Assembly (NCBI GenBank): GCA_902794095.1 | Contig: CADBFZ010000012.1 | Coordinates: 1-60,875, forward strand | Reading direction: 5' to 3' | DNA: 60,875 nt | Origin: an uncultured Lachnospiraceae bacterium | GTDB lineage: Bacteria; Bacillota; Clostridia; Lachnospirales; Lachnospiraceae | Part shown: positions 26,583 to 35,124 of the stretch, one piece after another | Layout: each line of letters begins with the position of its first letter | Numbering within the stretch: the first letter of the stretch is position 1 | Program-made: the position numbers and the translations under genes | The notes under the pieces: model-generated | Database searches by the model: none | Told to the model about the DNA's origin: nothing | Seen by the model: the letters and a program-made list of their open reading frames with translations, nothing else

Positions 26583-27611
26583 TTAAACCAGATCCGCTAC
26601 GTCGTGGATCAGCTTTTCGGTATCAGTCCATCCGAGACAGGGATCGGTAATAGACTTACCGTAGATTCCTTCTCCGATCTTCTGATTGCCTTCTTCTATG
26701 TAACTTTCTATCATAAATCCCTTAACCAGATTTTTGATATCGGGATTAAGATTTCTGTTGTGCAGTACTTCCTTGACGATCCTGATCTGCTGCTTGAACT
26801 GCTTATCGGAATTCGAATGGTTCGAATCGATGATGACAGCAGGATTCTTCAGATCCATCTTGTTGTACATCTCGAGAACTCTTACGAGATCCTCGTAGTG
26901 ATAATTGGGAGTATTGTTTCCGTGCTTATTGGTAGCGCCTCTGAGCACAGCATGTGCCTGCTCATTACCGCTGGTCTTAACTTCCCATCCTCTGTAGATG
27001 AATGAGTGACCATGCTGAGCTGCGAAAATGGAATTCATCATGACAGCAAGATCGCCGCTTGTAGGATTCTTCATACCTGCAGGTACATCGAATCCGGATA
27101 CGGTAAGTCTGTGCTGCTGGTCCTCAACGGAACGCGCACCTACAGCAACGTACGAAAGGATATCGGAAACATATCTCCAGTTTTCGGGATAGAGCATCTC
27201 ATCGGCAGGAGTAAGGCCTGTCTCCTCTACCGCTCTTATGTGCATATGTCTTACTGCTATAAGGCCTGCCACGAAATCAACACCCTTTTCGGGATCGGGC
27301 TGATGAACTATTCCCTTATAACCCGAACCTGTGGTACGGGGCTTATTGGTATAGATCCTCGGGATAAGGATGAGCTTATCCTTAACCTGTTCGTTGACCC
27401 TTGCGAGTCTGCCAACGTAATCGCAGACAGCCTCTTCATTATCAGCGGAGCAGGGACCGATAATAAGAATGAATTTATCGGACTTTCCGGTAAACACATC
27501 CCTGATCTCAGCATCACGCTGTTTCTTAATCTCCCTGACCTTCTCGGGAACGGGGTACTCCGCTCTTATTTCGTCGGGAGTAGGTAACTTTTTGATGAAT
27601 TCGAAAGACAT
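26583..27611 (-). CDS. aroF: 3-deoxy-7-phosphoheptulonate synthase (DAHP synthase, class I)
   Basis: First step of the shikimate pathway: PEP plus erythrose 4-phosphate. 342 residues, the E. coli AroF/G/H type (350 usual). Motifs: LIIGPCSADNEEAV (metal Cys), IPRIYTNKPRTTGSGYKG, ATNKHGNNTPNYHYEDLVRV, DSNHSNSDKQ and ESYIEEGNQ. Which allosteric type (Phe, Tyr or Trp) cannot be told, so the symbol letter is arbitrary. Promoter at 27673-27701. Confidence 0.92.
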   Translation of the reverse strand: MSFEFIKKLPTPDEIRAEYPVPEKVREIKKQRDAEIRDVFTGKSDKFILIIGPCSADNEEAVCDYVGRLARVNEQVKDKLILIPRIYTNKPRTTGSGYKGIVHQPDPEKGVDFVAGLIAVRHMHIRAVEETGLTPADEMLYPENWRYVSDILSYVAVGARSVEDQQHRLTVSGFDVPAGMKNPTSGDLAVMMNSIFAAQHGHSFIYRGWEVKTSGNEQAHAVLRGATNKHGNNTPNYHYEDLVRVLEMYNKMDLKNPAVIIDSNHSNSDKQFKQQIRIVKEVLHNRNLNPDIKNLVKGFMIESYIEEGNQKIGEGIYGKSITDPCLGWTDTEKLIHDVADLV

Positions 27612-27672
27612 AAAAATTGTTTCCTTTTCGTACGATTAACGCGCTATTTTTGACAGGCGCGTCCAAGGAAAC

Positions 27673-27701
27673 ATTATATATTATTCACCGTGCTAAAGCA
27701 A
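27673..27701 (-). promoter_or_regulatory. Promoter of the DAHP synthase gene
   Basis: Minus-strand TTGCTT (27696-27701) and TATAAT (27673-27678) with a 17-nt spacer. The leader has a 6-bp hairpin ACGCGC/GCGCGT near 27645, too weak for an attenuator. Confidence 0.6.
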
Positions 27702-27743
27702 ACAATAACCGCTGTTATATTGCGGGTTTTAAGGCAATTTGGG

Positions 27744-27780
27744 ATAAAAAAGATGACAGGAGATATGACCCTCTGTCATC
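27744..27780 (-). terminator. Rho-independent terminator after xerD
   Basis: Minus strand: GATGACAG (27773-27780) ... CTGTCATC (27752-27759), 8-bp stem, followed by a T run (27744-27751). It ends xerD transcription just before the DAHP synthase leader. Confidence 0.8.
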
Positions 27781-27791
27781 TTCTTCATTGC

Positions 27792-28664
27792 TCAGCTTCT
27801 AGGATGAGCCCCGGCATATGTTTTCCTAAGCGAATTCTGCGCCATTCTAGCATATACCTGAGTAGTGGATATGTCCGAGTGTCCCAACATGATGGAAACA
27901 CTCTTTATATCAGCGCCGTGCTCGAGAAGATGTGCCGCAAAGCTGTGTCGGAGGAGGCAAGGCGTTACATCTTTCTCAATGCCGGCATCTTTAACATATG
28001 ATTTAAGGATCTTCCAAAATCCCTGTCTGGACATCTCTTCTCCCTGATAGTTGGGGAAAAGAACGTCGCTGGTTCTGTCACCTATAAGTGAAGTTCTGCC
28101 GCTCTCAAGATATGCAATCATTGCACTTCTTGCATGTCTTCCGAGGGGTATGCTTCTTCCGTTAACGGTAAGCATATCGGTCTTGAGATCGACATCGGAT
28201 ACTTTCAGTTTAATAAGCTCGGAAACCTTGATTCCGGTAGCGTACATAACCTCAAGCATCGCCTTGTCTCTGAGGCCTTTTGCATCTTCTCCCGAAGGTG
28301 CGTCAAGAAGCCTGATAACCTCATTTTCTGTAAGGATATCCGGATTGGTACGCTCAACCTTGGGACCCGCAAGTCCTCTTGAGACGTCCTCTTCAACCTC
28401 ATGGCAAGTATAAAGATAAGAATAGAAAGCGTGGATTGACGCTACATTTCTGGAAATGGTGGACGTCTTAAAATCTCCGGCTTCGAGATAATCTATATAA
28501 CTCACAAGATTGTGTCTGGTTACTTCTGTTAAATCGTCAATAGCAAGATCACTGCAAAAACTTTCAAGTCTGCTCAGGTCTCTTCTGTACGACTGAATGG
28601 TATTCTCGGACATCTTCTTTTCTTCGCCGAGATACCTGGTAAAAAGATCAAGATATCGCCCCAT
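27792..28664 (-). CDS. xerD: Site-specific tyrosine recombinase XerD
   Basis: Chromosome dimer resolution with XerC at dif. About 290 residues from MGRYLDLFTRYLGEEKK (28664), which matches XerD N-termini; longer frames start at 28697 and 28712. SAM-like N-terminal domain (KKMSENTIQSYRRDLSRLE), then catalytic R-H-x-x-R-x-Y: KAMLEVMYATGIKVSELIKL (first Arg region), HSFAAHLLEHGAD (HxxR box with H-S-F), LGHSDISTTQVYARM (Tyr). The first arginine position reads ATGIKVSEL where R is expected (usual ATGLRVSEL): the sequence shows Lys. That is unusual and merits checking. Confidence 0.88.
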   Translation of the reverse strand: MGRYLDLFTRYLGEEKKMSENTIQSYRRDLSRLESFCSDLAIDDLTEVTRHNLVSYIDYLEAGDFKTSTISRNVASIHAFYSYLYTCHEVEEDVSRGLAGPKVERTNPDILTENEVIRLLDAPSGEDAKGLRDKAMLEVMYATGIKVSELIKLKVSDVDLKTDMLTVNGRSIPLGRHARSAMIAYLESGRTSLIGDRTSDVLFPNYQGEEMSRQGFWKILKSYVKDAGIEKDVTPCLLRHSFAAHLLEHGADIKSVSIMLGHSDISTTQVYARMAQNSLRKTYAGAHPRS

Positions 28665-28754
28665 CAAAAAAACATTCCTTACCGGCTTCCATGCCATATT
28701 TATCGCTTCCACTTAACGCGACAAGACGCATTATAAAAAATAAAAAAATTTATT

Positions 28755-28808
28755 ACAATAAAAAAATAGCATAGAAAAAACGGCGTATTTTCTACGTTTT
28801 TTCTATGC
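28755..28808 (-). terminator. Rho-independent terminator after NUDIX gene
   Basis: 14-bp perfect stem (28769-28782 and 28795-28808) in a GCATAGAAAAAACG arm followed on the minus strand by a T-rich run. A second GC-rich hairpin (CTTCGGC/GCCGAAG, near 28834-28865) lies between it and the NUDIX stop. Confidence 0.75.
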
Positions 28809-28878
28809 CACAAGATGTTGTTGAAATGCTCTTCGGCGGCTCTTTCGAACCACAAGGCCGAAGAAAAAAATTAAAACA

Positions 28879-29418
28879 TTACGCGCGATATTTTGAGGCG
28901 TACATCAAAATTCCGATGACGGTTTTTGCATCCTGGATCTTTCCGTCGTAGATCATCTTAAGTGCATCATCAAGTGATACTGCTTCAAGATCGATATATT
29001 CATCATCGTCCAAATGCTGAGGATGTCTGTCTTTTAAGCCTCTTGCAAGGTAAAGACCGATCTTCTCATTGCAGAAAGCTACTGTTGTGTAGATGGTTGT
29101 AAGGTATTCGATATTATCGCATACATAACCGGTTTCTTCGGCAAGCTCGCGCTCAGCGGCCGTTTTGGGATCCTCATCCCTTGAATCAAGCTTACCTGCA
29201 GGGATCTCTATAGTTTGTCTTTCAAGAGGATTCCTGTACTGTTTTACCATAAGGAGCTTTCCATCCTCACGAACGGCAACTACAGCCGCAGCACCCACGT
29301 GATCGATAAGATCCCATTTAACGGTGCTTCCGTCGGGCATCTGCATTGTATCCTGATAATAATCGATGACTCTACCCTTGGTTACAAGGGTTCTGTCAAT
29401 ACGCTTGATTTCGTCCAT
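28879..29418 (-). CDS. NUDIX hydrolase (ADP-ribose pyrophosphatase-like)
   Basis: About 179 residues from ATG 29418 (MDEIKRIDRTLV), which has AAAGGA 6-7 nt upstream; a frame from 29442 is longer but lacks an RBS. AAVVAVREDGKLLMVKQYRN, then IEIPAGKLDSRDEDPKTAAE and RELAEETG make a full NUDIX box. Typical of NudF/ADP-ribose pyrophosphatases that hydrolyse ADP-ribose to AMP and ribose 5-phosphate. Stand-alone gene with its own terminator. Confidence 0.92.
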   Translation of the reverse strand: MDEIKRIDRTLVTKGRVIDYYQDTMQMPDGSTVKWDLIDHVGAAAVVAVREDGKLLMVKQYRNPLERQTIEIPAGKLDSRDEDPKTAAERELAEETGYVCDNIEYLTTIYTTVAFCNEKIGLYLARGLKDRHPQHLDDDEYIDLEAVSLDDALKMIYDGKIQDAKTVIGILMYASKYRA

Positions 29419-29442
29419 AACGATTCCTTTCACAATACCCAC

Positions 29443-29484
29443 TCATAAAACGAGACACCGTGACTTATGCTATGCCCCGGTGTC
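29443..29484 (-). terminator. Terminator after aminotransferase gene
   Basis: Minus-strand GACACCG (29478-29484) ... CGGTGTC (29454-29460) followed by TCGTTTTATG. The stem is 7 bp with a long loop, so moderate strength. Confidence 0.6.
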
Positions 29485-29494
29485 CCACATTATA

Positions 29495-30787
29495 TTATTT
29501 GTTCAAAAGTTTTTCTACTGCCGCAAGTTTTACACAAAGTACGAGAAGATCGGTAGCCTGTGCCATCTCATCGGGAGTAGGGTAAGAAGGTGCGATTCTG
29601 ATGTTTGAATCTTTGGGATCCTTCTTGTAAGGGAATGTAGCGCCTGCACCGGTAAGGGTAACTCCGGCATCCTTGCAAAGTGCTACGACTCTCTTGGCAC
29701 ATCCTTCCATAACATCAAGTGAAATGAAGTAGCCTCCGTTGGGAGTGGTCCACTCTGCGATTCCGGTGGAGTTAAGTTCCTTCTCAAGTACTCTTTCGCA
29801 AGCTTCGAACTTGGGACGAAGGAGTGCGGCATGCTTCTTCATGTGCGCCTTGATACCGTTGATATCCTTGAAATATCTGCAGTGTCTGAGCTGGTTTATT
29901 TTGTCATAACCGATGGTCTGAACGGTCATGGACTTTCTCATATCATCAAGGTTAGCCTGGGAAGAAGCGATTGCAGCGATTCCCGCACCGGCGAAAGTAA
30001 CCTTGGAAGTTGATGCGAACTCAAATACCATGTCGGGATTTCCGGCATTCTTGCACTCTGCGATGATGTCGGGAATTCTGTCCTGACGACTCTCCTCATC
30101 ATAGAGATGATGGATTGCATATGCGTTATCCCAGAAGATTCTGAAGTCCTTGGCAGCGGGCTTAAGTGCCGCGAATCTTCTTACGGTCTCGCATGAATAG
30201 GTATATCCCTGAGGATTGGAGTACTTGGGAACACACCAGATTCCTTTGATAGCCTCATCTTCAGCAACAAGCTTTTCAACCATGTCCATGTCGGGACCGG
30301 TGGGTGACATGGGAACGGTGATCATCTCAATTCCGAAGTGCTCGCAGATAGCAAAGTGTCTGTCATATCCGGGAGCGGGGCAAAGGAACTTAACCTTATC
30401 GAGCTTGCCCCAGGGAGTATTTCCGAGAAGTCCGTGGGTAAATGCTCTTGAGAAGGTATCGTACATAATGTTAAGAGAAGCATTTCCGCATACGATAACG
30501 TTTGAGGAAAGGGTCTCCATGATATCTGCCATAAGATGCTTGGCCTCGGGAAGTCCGTCCATTACACCGTAGTTTCTTACGTCGGTGGCATCACTTGCGT
30601 GCATATCACTTTCTGAAGTAATCGCATCAAGAAAACCCATACCCATATCAAGCTGAGCGGGTGAAGGCTTTCCTCTTGCCATGTTAAGGGCAAGTCCCTT
30701 TCCCTTGGCATCCTTATACTCCTGATCAAGCTGCGCGTAGAGCTGTTCAAGCTCTTCCTTGGACATTTCCGCGTAAGTCTTAGCCAT
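29495..30787 (-). CDS. Aspartate aminotransferase-type class I aminotransferase (type Ic)
   Basis: PLP enzyme, about 430 residues from ATG 30787 (MAKTYAEMSKEEL), with GGAGG 5 nt upstream; the longer frame from 30850 has no site. MARGKPSPAQLDMG near the start, YGVMDGLPEAKHLMADIMET, CPAPGYDRHFAICE, KYSNPQGYTYS, IFWDNAYAIHHLYDEE and EFASTSKVTFAGAG (PLP lysine in SK) are the conserved blocks of the Asp-aminotransferase Ic/PF12897 group. Likely aspartate or glutamate transamination. Stand-alone gene with promoter at 30859-30887. Confidence 0.9.
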   Translation of the reverse strand: MAKTYAEMSKEELEQLYAQLDQEYKDAKGKGLALNMARGKPSPAQLDMGMGFLDAITSESDMHASDATDVRNYGVMDGLPEAKHLMADIMETLSSNVIVCGNASLNIMYDTFSRAFTHGLLGNTPWGKLDKVKFLCPAPGYDRHFAICEHFGIEMITVPMSPTGPDMDMVEKLVAEDEAIKGIWCVPKYSNPQGYTYSCETVRRFAALKPAAKDFRIFWDNAYAIHHLYDEESRQDRIPDIIAECKNAGNPDMVFEFASTSKVTFAGAGIAAIASSQANLDDMRKSMTVQTIGYDKINQLRHCRYFKDINGIKAHMKKHAALLRPKFEACERVLEKELNSTGIAEWTTPNGGYFISLDVMEGCAKRVVALCKDAGVTLTGAGATFPYKKDPKDSNIRIAPSYPTPDEMAQATDLLVLCVKLAAVEKLLNK

Positions 30788-30858
30788 TACATCCTCCAAT
30801 TCAAAATCGTTCTCTTTTTGATAATTGCATAATCGTATACAATAATCCACTTCGAGAT

Positions 30859-30887
30859 ATGATACTAAAACCTATAGAATTTGTAAA
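30859..30887 (-). promoter_or_regulatory. Promoter of the aminotransferase gene
   Basis: Minus-strand TTTACA (30882-30887) and TATCAT (30859-30864), 17-nt spacer. Confidence 0.6.
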
Positions 30888-30907
30888 GAGGATAATGTTT
30901 CAGCAAA

Positions 30908-30945
30908 ATAAAAGACAGCTGCCTTTCGGCAACTGTCTTTCTATT
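30908..30945 (-). terminator. Terminator after RNase Y gene
   Basis: Stem AAGACAG[T/C]TGCC with GAAA loop and complement (30912-30939), 12 bp with one wobble, followed on the minus strand by TTTTATTTTG. The plus strand also has a T-rich side, so it may act in both directions. Confidence 0.8.
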
Positions 30946-30982
30946 TTGTCCTTTAATGATAAATTCGGGAACCGGCGAGGGG

Positions 30983-32539
30983 TTATTTTGCGTAATCCAC
31001 AACCCTCTTCTCGCGAATGATATTGACCTTGATCTGTCCGGGATATTTCATCTCGTCCTCGATCTGTTTGGAAATATCTCTTGCGAGTATTACCATGTCC
31101 GCATCCGTAATCTGATCGGGTACGACCATGACTCTGACTTCTCGGCCTGCCTGAATAGCAAAAGATTTTTCAACACCCTTATAACTGTTGGAGATTTCTT
31201 CGAGCTGCTTTAAGCGATTCGTATAAATGTCGAGGGTCTCGCGTCTTGCACCGGGGCGAGCTGCCGAAATGGCATCCGCTGCCTGTACGATAACTGCGAT
31301 AAGTGTCTGAGGCTCGACATCGCCATGGTGAGCTTCAACCGCATTGATAACGGTGGGGTTTTCCTTGTACTTGCGGCACAGATCTGTACCAAGCTGTACG
31401 TGGGAACCTTCCATCTCGTGGTCGATGGCTTTACCGATATCATGCAAAAGTCCTGCGCGCTTAGCTGTCTTGACATCAAGTCCGAGTTCTGCAGCCATAA
31501 GGCCTGAAAGCTGAGCGACTTCGATGGAATGCTTCAGAACGTTCTGACCATAGCTGGTACGATATCTCATACGGCCCAGAAGTTTGACCAGTTCGGGATG
31601 AAGTCCGTGAACTCCGACTTCGAGTACGGCTGCTTCACCTTCCTCTTTAATGGTCTGATCGACTTCTTTGCGGGCTTTCTGTATCATCTCCTCAATCTTG
31701 GCAGGATGGATACGACCGTCCACTATAAGCTTCTCAAGAGCAATCCTTGCAACTTCTCTTCTTACAGGATCGAATGCGGAAAGTACGACTGCATCGGGGG
31801 TATCGTCGACAATAAGTTCGACTCCGGTCATGGTCTCAAGAGTTCTGATATTTCTTCCCTCTCTACCAATGATCCTTCCCTTCATGTCTTCGCTGGGAAG
31901 CTGTACTACTGAAATAGTACTTTCAGCGACGTGGTCCGCTGCACATCTCTGAATGGCTGTGACGACGATCTCCCTCGCCTTCTTATCAGCCTCTTCCTTA
32001 GCCCTGTTCTCAGATTCCTTGATCATCAGGGCTTCTTCGTGTTTCAGATCTTCTTCAACAATACTTAATAAGTGTTCTTTTGCTTGTTCAGAGGTTAATC
32101 CGGAAATCCTTTCCAGTTCCTGCAGTCTCTCTTCATTGAGCTTGGAAATCTGAGCTTCTTTTGCCTTCAGATTATCCTCTCTCGCCGAAAGTGACGTTTC
32201 TCGCCTCTCGATATTCTCGAGCTTCTTATCGACTGACTCTTCCTTCTGCTGAATTCTGCGTTCTGACTTGCTTACCTCGGCTCTGCGTTCCTTGACCTCA
32301 CGATCAACTTCGTTCTTGACGCGAAGTGCGTCTTCCTGAGCTTTAATAGATGCTTCACGCTTCTCTGATTCAGCCTTCTTAAGAGCTTCATCGATGATCT
32401 CGCGGGCTCTCTTCTCGGCATTTCCCATAACTCCGTCAGCCTTGTTCTTCATCTTGGATGAAGTGATTGCTGCCGTAATGAGTGCGGTAATGACTATAGC
32501 GGCCACGATGATCCCGATAACTACACTTGTAGGCATCAT
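30983..32539 (-). CDS. rny: Ribonuclease Y
   Basis: Membrane-anchored endoribonuclease that starts mRNA decay. About 518 residues from [21 protein letters not shown] (32539, AGGAGG 9 nt upstream); the frame from 32602 is 21 residues longer and lacks this site. Order of parts: N-terminal membrane helix, long charged coiled coil (about 40-200), KH domain with [17 protein letters not shown], then HD domain with [16 protein letters not shown] and [12 protein letters not shown], and a conserved end [14 protein letters not shown]. Full length. Promoter at 32583-32611. Confidence 0.96.
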   Translation of the reverse strand: MMPTSVVIGIIVAAIVITALITAAITSSKMKNKADGVMGNAEKRAREIIDEALKKAESEKREASIKAQEDALRVKNEVDREVKERRAEVSKSERRIQQKEESVDKKLENIERRETSLSAREDNLKAKEAQISKLNEERLQELERISGLTSEQAKEHLLSIVEEDLKHEEALMIKESENRAKEEADKKAREIVVTAIQRCAADHVAESTISVVQLPSEDMKGRIIGREGRNIRTLETMTGVELIVDDTPDAVVLSAFDPVRREVARIALEKLIVDGRIHPAKIEEMIQKARKEVDQTIKEEGEAAVLEVGVHGLHPELVKLLGRMRYRTSYGQNVLKHSIEVAQLSGLMAAELGLDVKTAKRAGLLHDIGKAIDHEMEGSHVQLGTDLCRKYKENPTVINAVEAHHGDVEPQTLIAVIVQAADAISAARPGARRETLDIYTNRLKQLEEISNSYKGVEKSFAIQAGREVRVMVVPDQITDADMVILARDISKQIEDEMKYPGQIKVNIIREKRVVDYAK

Positions 32540-32582
32540 GCAGGAGCACCTCCTTATAAAATTGTCATAGTACAACACACCT

Positions 32583-32611
32583 ATATTAGATTTTTCTGAC
32601 AATTATGTCAA
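32583..32611 (-). promoter_or_regulatory. Promoter of rny
   Basis: Minus-strand TTGACA (32606-32611) and TAATAT (32583-32588), 17-nt spacer. This divides rny from the plus-strand gene at 32744. Confidence 0.7.
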
Positions 32612-32743
32612 GAAATTGCTTAATATTTTCTTACAATTTGTGCAAAAATTCTTTAAGAACCTTTAAAAACTCAATATGTTGCGAATGCGCAAACTGTGAT
32701 AAAGTAAGGGTTAGAGCATTGTTTTATTTTGCGAGGAATCTTA

Positions 32744-33829
32744 ATGAGCCTTATTGAAAAAAAGTCAAGAATTTATATATGCCATACTTTTTATCACGTA
32801 TATGTATCGTGTCTTAAAGAGTTCAATCTCCCCGAGGAGGAAAGAGGCAAGGCTTCCATCATCCTGAGCCTCATGTCCAACGATTTCTCGGGTCTGGATT
32901 CCAAGTTAAAAGAAACCGGGCTCTTTGAGGAGGTCTTTCTCTATGATGAAAAGAGAGAGGATTACTTCCCGGGACTTACGGATCTGAAAAAGGATAAAGG
33001 AAACATCATCTCCAACATGATCTCCAGAATCCGCTTCACCAAGAAGTTCGGAAAGCTCCAGGCTCCTTTTATTCCCACCGACCTTAGAGCTTATAAAGAC
33101 ATCTACGTATATTGCGACGCAGACCCTATCGGATATTACTTAAGCACCCACAGGATCAAATATCACGCCCTTGAGGACGGTCTCGATACCTTAGCGGACT
33201 GCGTTGAGGCTATTTACGACAACCGCGGATGCTTCGCACTTAAAAAGTTCCTGAGCGAAAAGCTCAATCTCATATTCATCCGTGACGGATACAATAAGTA
33301 CTGCCTGGATATCGAGGTAAATGACGTTTCCAAGATCCGCTTCCCTTACAAAAAATACATCGGAGTCTCCCGTTCCGAGCTTGCTTCCAAACTCACGGAT
33401 GCGGATAAAGAAATACTCTTAAGACTCTTTATCAGGGACTACGACGATCTGATGGATAGAATCGCATCGCTTAAGCCCGGTGAAAGAAACATCTTGATCC
33501 TTACCGAGCCCCTTTGCGAGCTTGATGTGAGAAAGAAACTCTTCGGAGACCTTATCGAAGAGTATTCCAAAGAAGGAAATGTATACTTAAAGCCCCATCC
33601 CAGGGATGTGCTGGACTACAGAGTAGAATTCCCCGATACACCCAGCTTCGACGGCAAGATGCCCATGGAGATATTCAACTTCTTAAACGGCTTCCACTTT
33701 GCCAAGGTCATATCGGTGTACACCCACGTATCGGATATAAGATTCGCAGATGAATCGGTAATGCTGGGCCATGATTTCATGGATAAGTATGAAGATCCGA
33801 GCATACATAGAAAAGACGAGATATTATAA
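32744..33829 (+). CDS. Glycosyltransferase family 52 / sialyltransferase-like protein
   Basis: 361 residues, start at ATG 32744 (MSLIEKKSRIYICHTFYHVY, AGGA 6-7 nt upstream; longer frame from 32729). Two half-domains: the N-terminal part has IYICHTFYHVYVS and VYCDADPIGYYLSTHRIKYHALEDG; the C-terminal part has NILILTEPLC, VYLKPHPRD (an H-P motif of GT-B polysialyl-/sialyltransferases) and VISVYTHVSDIRFADESVMLG. The first half resembles GT52 enzymes, which use CMP-activated sugars to decorate surface glycans. No membrane segment. The convergent neighbour (33876) makes an N-acetyl-sugar amide, so both may serve nonulosonic-acid or other surface glycan synthesis. Family moderately sure, substrate unknown. 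Confidence 0.7.
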   Translation: MSLIEKKSRIYICHTFYHVYVSCLKEFNLPEEERGKASIILSLMSNDFSGLDSKLKETGLFEEVFLYDEKREDYFPGLTDLKKDKGNIISNMISRIRFTKKFGKLQAPFIPTDLRAYKDIYVYCDADPIGYYLSTHRIKYHALEDGLDTLADCVEAIYDNRGCFALKKFLSEKLNLIFIRDGYNKYCLDIEVNDVSKIRFPYKKYIGVSRSELASKLTDADKEILLRLFIRDYDDLMDRIASLKPGERNILILTEPLCELDVRKKLFGDLIEEYSKEGNVYLKPHPRDVLDYRVEFPDTPSFDGKMPMEIFNFLNGFHFAKVISVYTHVSDIRFADESVMLGHDFMDKYEDPSIHRKDEIL

Positions 33830-33830
33830 A

Positions 33831-33870
33831 AAAATGTGACAAGAGGAATCGTCCCCTTGTCACATTTTAT
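33831..33870. terminator. Bidirectional terminator made of the TGTGACA hairpin family
   Basis: TGTGACAAG (33835-33843) and CTTGTCACA (33856-33864) form a 9-bp perfect stem, with an A run to the left and TTTTAT to the right, so it can end both convergent genes. On the minus strand the loop region reads GGGGACGATTCCTC, a sequence shared with 53609 and 54944 (see findings). Confidence 0.8.
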
Positions 33871-33875
33871 ATTCT

Positions 33876-35009
33876 TTAGCTTTCGAAATCGGTTCCGGGT
33901 GTGAACTTGGGAACCCACTTGCCGTTAGCATCCTTCTCGAAGAGATCTCTGTTAACGTACTTATCTACTACTTCCCAGAACTGCTCTCTGGTAATGTCGA
34001 TGTATTTGCAGAAATCATCGATGTATCTGTCCGCACACTTTCCGTCGTACTGCTGAAGGAGCCAGATACCGTCTTCACGGTCCAGTCTTCCCTCACGGAT
34101 ATCGTAGCAAACTTCATCGGTGGCAAATCCGAATCCGAACTTCAGATACTTGATCATCTGGTTAGGGATCTGGAAATCGGAATCGAGAGCTGAATATCTT
34201 CTGAATCTTCCGATCTCTTCAAGAGGCTCGGTTCTGCCGGTAAGTCCTCTTGCGATTGCAAAGTCAGCATTGTAAACCTGTGACCATCTCTTAGCGTAAT
34301 ACTGAAGCCAGATAGCACGGATGTCCTTATTCTCAAACTCGGATGCATCGGGGAACTGATACATGAACAGATCCTTCTCGGTTACATCTCCGCCTACCCA
34401 CTCGGAAGCCTTGCAACCGTTAAGGGTATTGAGCTTGGTTACGTTAAATGCATTTCCGTCTGTGCTCTGTCCGGTGGTGGATACACCGAGTGTAAGAGCT
34501 GCGTTCTCACCCTGAATAATAAGGGGAATATCGAAGTTAAGCGCAATTCTGAATGCGGATACCCAGAGAGGATACTCCGAAGGCTTAACAATATTTCCGT
34601 ACTCAAGGAATGATCTCTTGGTAAGTTCCTGCATTACCTTGGGATTGGGACGCATCTTGATGCAGTCAAATCCCTTAGAAATAAGATTCTCGATATTCTT
34701 CTTTCCGACCTCGGTAATTCCGTCGGGCTCAGAGTTTACGAGAAGAACGTTAAGGCCAAGCTTCTCCTTGGCATAAAGTGCCTGGAAAGTTGAATCCTTA
34801 CCGCCGCTTACACCGATTACGGCATCATAAGCTTTGTGCTTGGACTTAGCCCACTCGGCTATATCAGCAAGTTCCTTCTCCCTTGCTGCCCAGTCAATGT
34901 TTTTCTTCTGCTCTTCCCAAAGGCATGCTCCGCATACTCCCTCTTCCGAGAAGAAGATTCCGGGTCTGGTATCGGGCTGAAGGCATCTCTTGCAATATCT
35001 CATTTTCAT
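33876..35009 (-). CDS. N-acetyl sugar amidotransferase (PseA/WbpG-like)
   Basis: Converts an N-acetyl sugar acid or related group to the acetamidino/amide form used in pseudaminic/legionaminic acid or O-antigen sugars. About 377 residues from MKMRYCKRCLQPDTRPG (35009, GGAGGG upstream); the frame from 35075 adds 22 residues without an RBS. Motifs: YCKRCLQPDTRPGIFF and CGACLWEE (four-Cys zinc finger) and the PP-loop ATP motif AVIGVSGGKDSTFQAL. Its usual partner, an imidazole-glycerol-phosphate synthase HisH/HisF-like pair, is not in the window. Promoter at 35035-35062. Confidence 0.85.
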   Translation of the reverse strand: MKMRYCKRCLQPDTRPGIFFSEEGVCGACLWEEQKKNIDWAAREKELADIAEWAKSKHKAYDAVIGVSGGKDSTFQALYAKEKLGLNVLLVNSEPDGITEVGKKNIENLISKGFDCIKMRPNPKVMQELTKRSFLEYGNIVKPSEYPLWVSAFRIALNFDIPLIIQGENAALTLGVSTTGQSTDGNAFNVTKLNTLNGCKASEWVGGDVTEKDLFMYQFPDASEFENKDIRAIWLQYYAKRWSQVYNADFAIARGLTGRTEPLEEIGRFRRYSALDSDFQIPNQMIKYLKFGFGFATDEVCYDIREGRLDREDGIWLLQQYDGKCADRYIDDFCKYIDITREQFWEVVDKYVNRDLFEKDANGKWVPKFTPGTDFES

Positions 35010-35034
35010 ATCAAATTCCCTCCAATGATAAGAT

Positions 35035-35062
35035 TGTATACCTGTATATCGCTCTTGGGCAA
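35035..35062 (-). promoter_or_regulatory. Probable promoter of the amidotransferase gene
   Basis: Minus-strand TTGCCC (35057-35062) and TATACA (35035-35040), spacer 16 nt. Confidence 0.4.
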
Positions 35063-35090
35063 CAGAAAATTTCACGCAAAAACAAACAAA

Positions 35091-35124
35091 AATAAAAAGT
35101 CGTCATCAGTTAAGATGACGACTT
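35091..35124 (-). terminator. Rho-independent terminator overlapping the recX stop codon
   Basis: 11-bp perfect stem AAGTCGTCATC/GATGACGACTT (35097-35107 and 35114-35124), loop of six, followed on the minus strand by TTTTTATT. The recX stop lies inside the stem, so coding and termination overlap. Confidence 0.85.

Noticed and set aside
26530..26590. AAGACCGA ... TCGGTCTT inverted repeat after DAHP synthase
   Set aside because: An 8-bp stem with a long loop and no T run, so not a convincing terminator.
27640..27672. Possible attenuator in DAHP synthase leader
   Set aside because: Only a 6-bp stem and no leader peptide with aromatic codons or T-box pattern.
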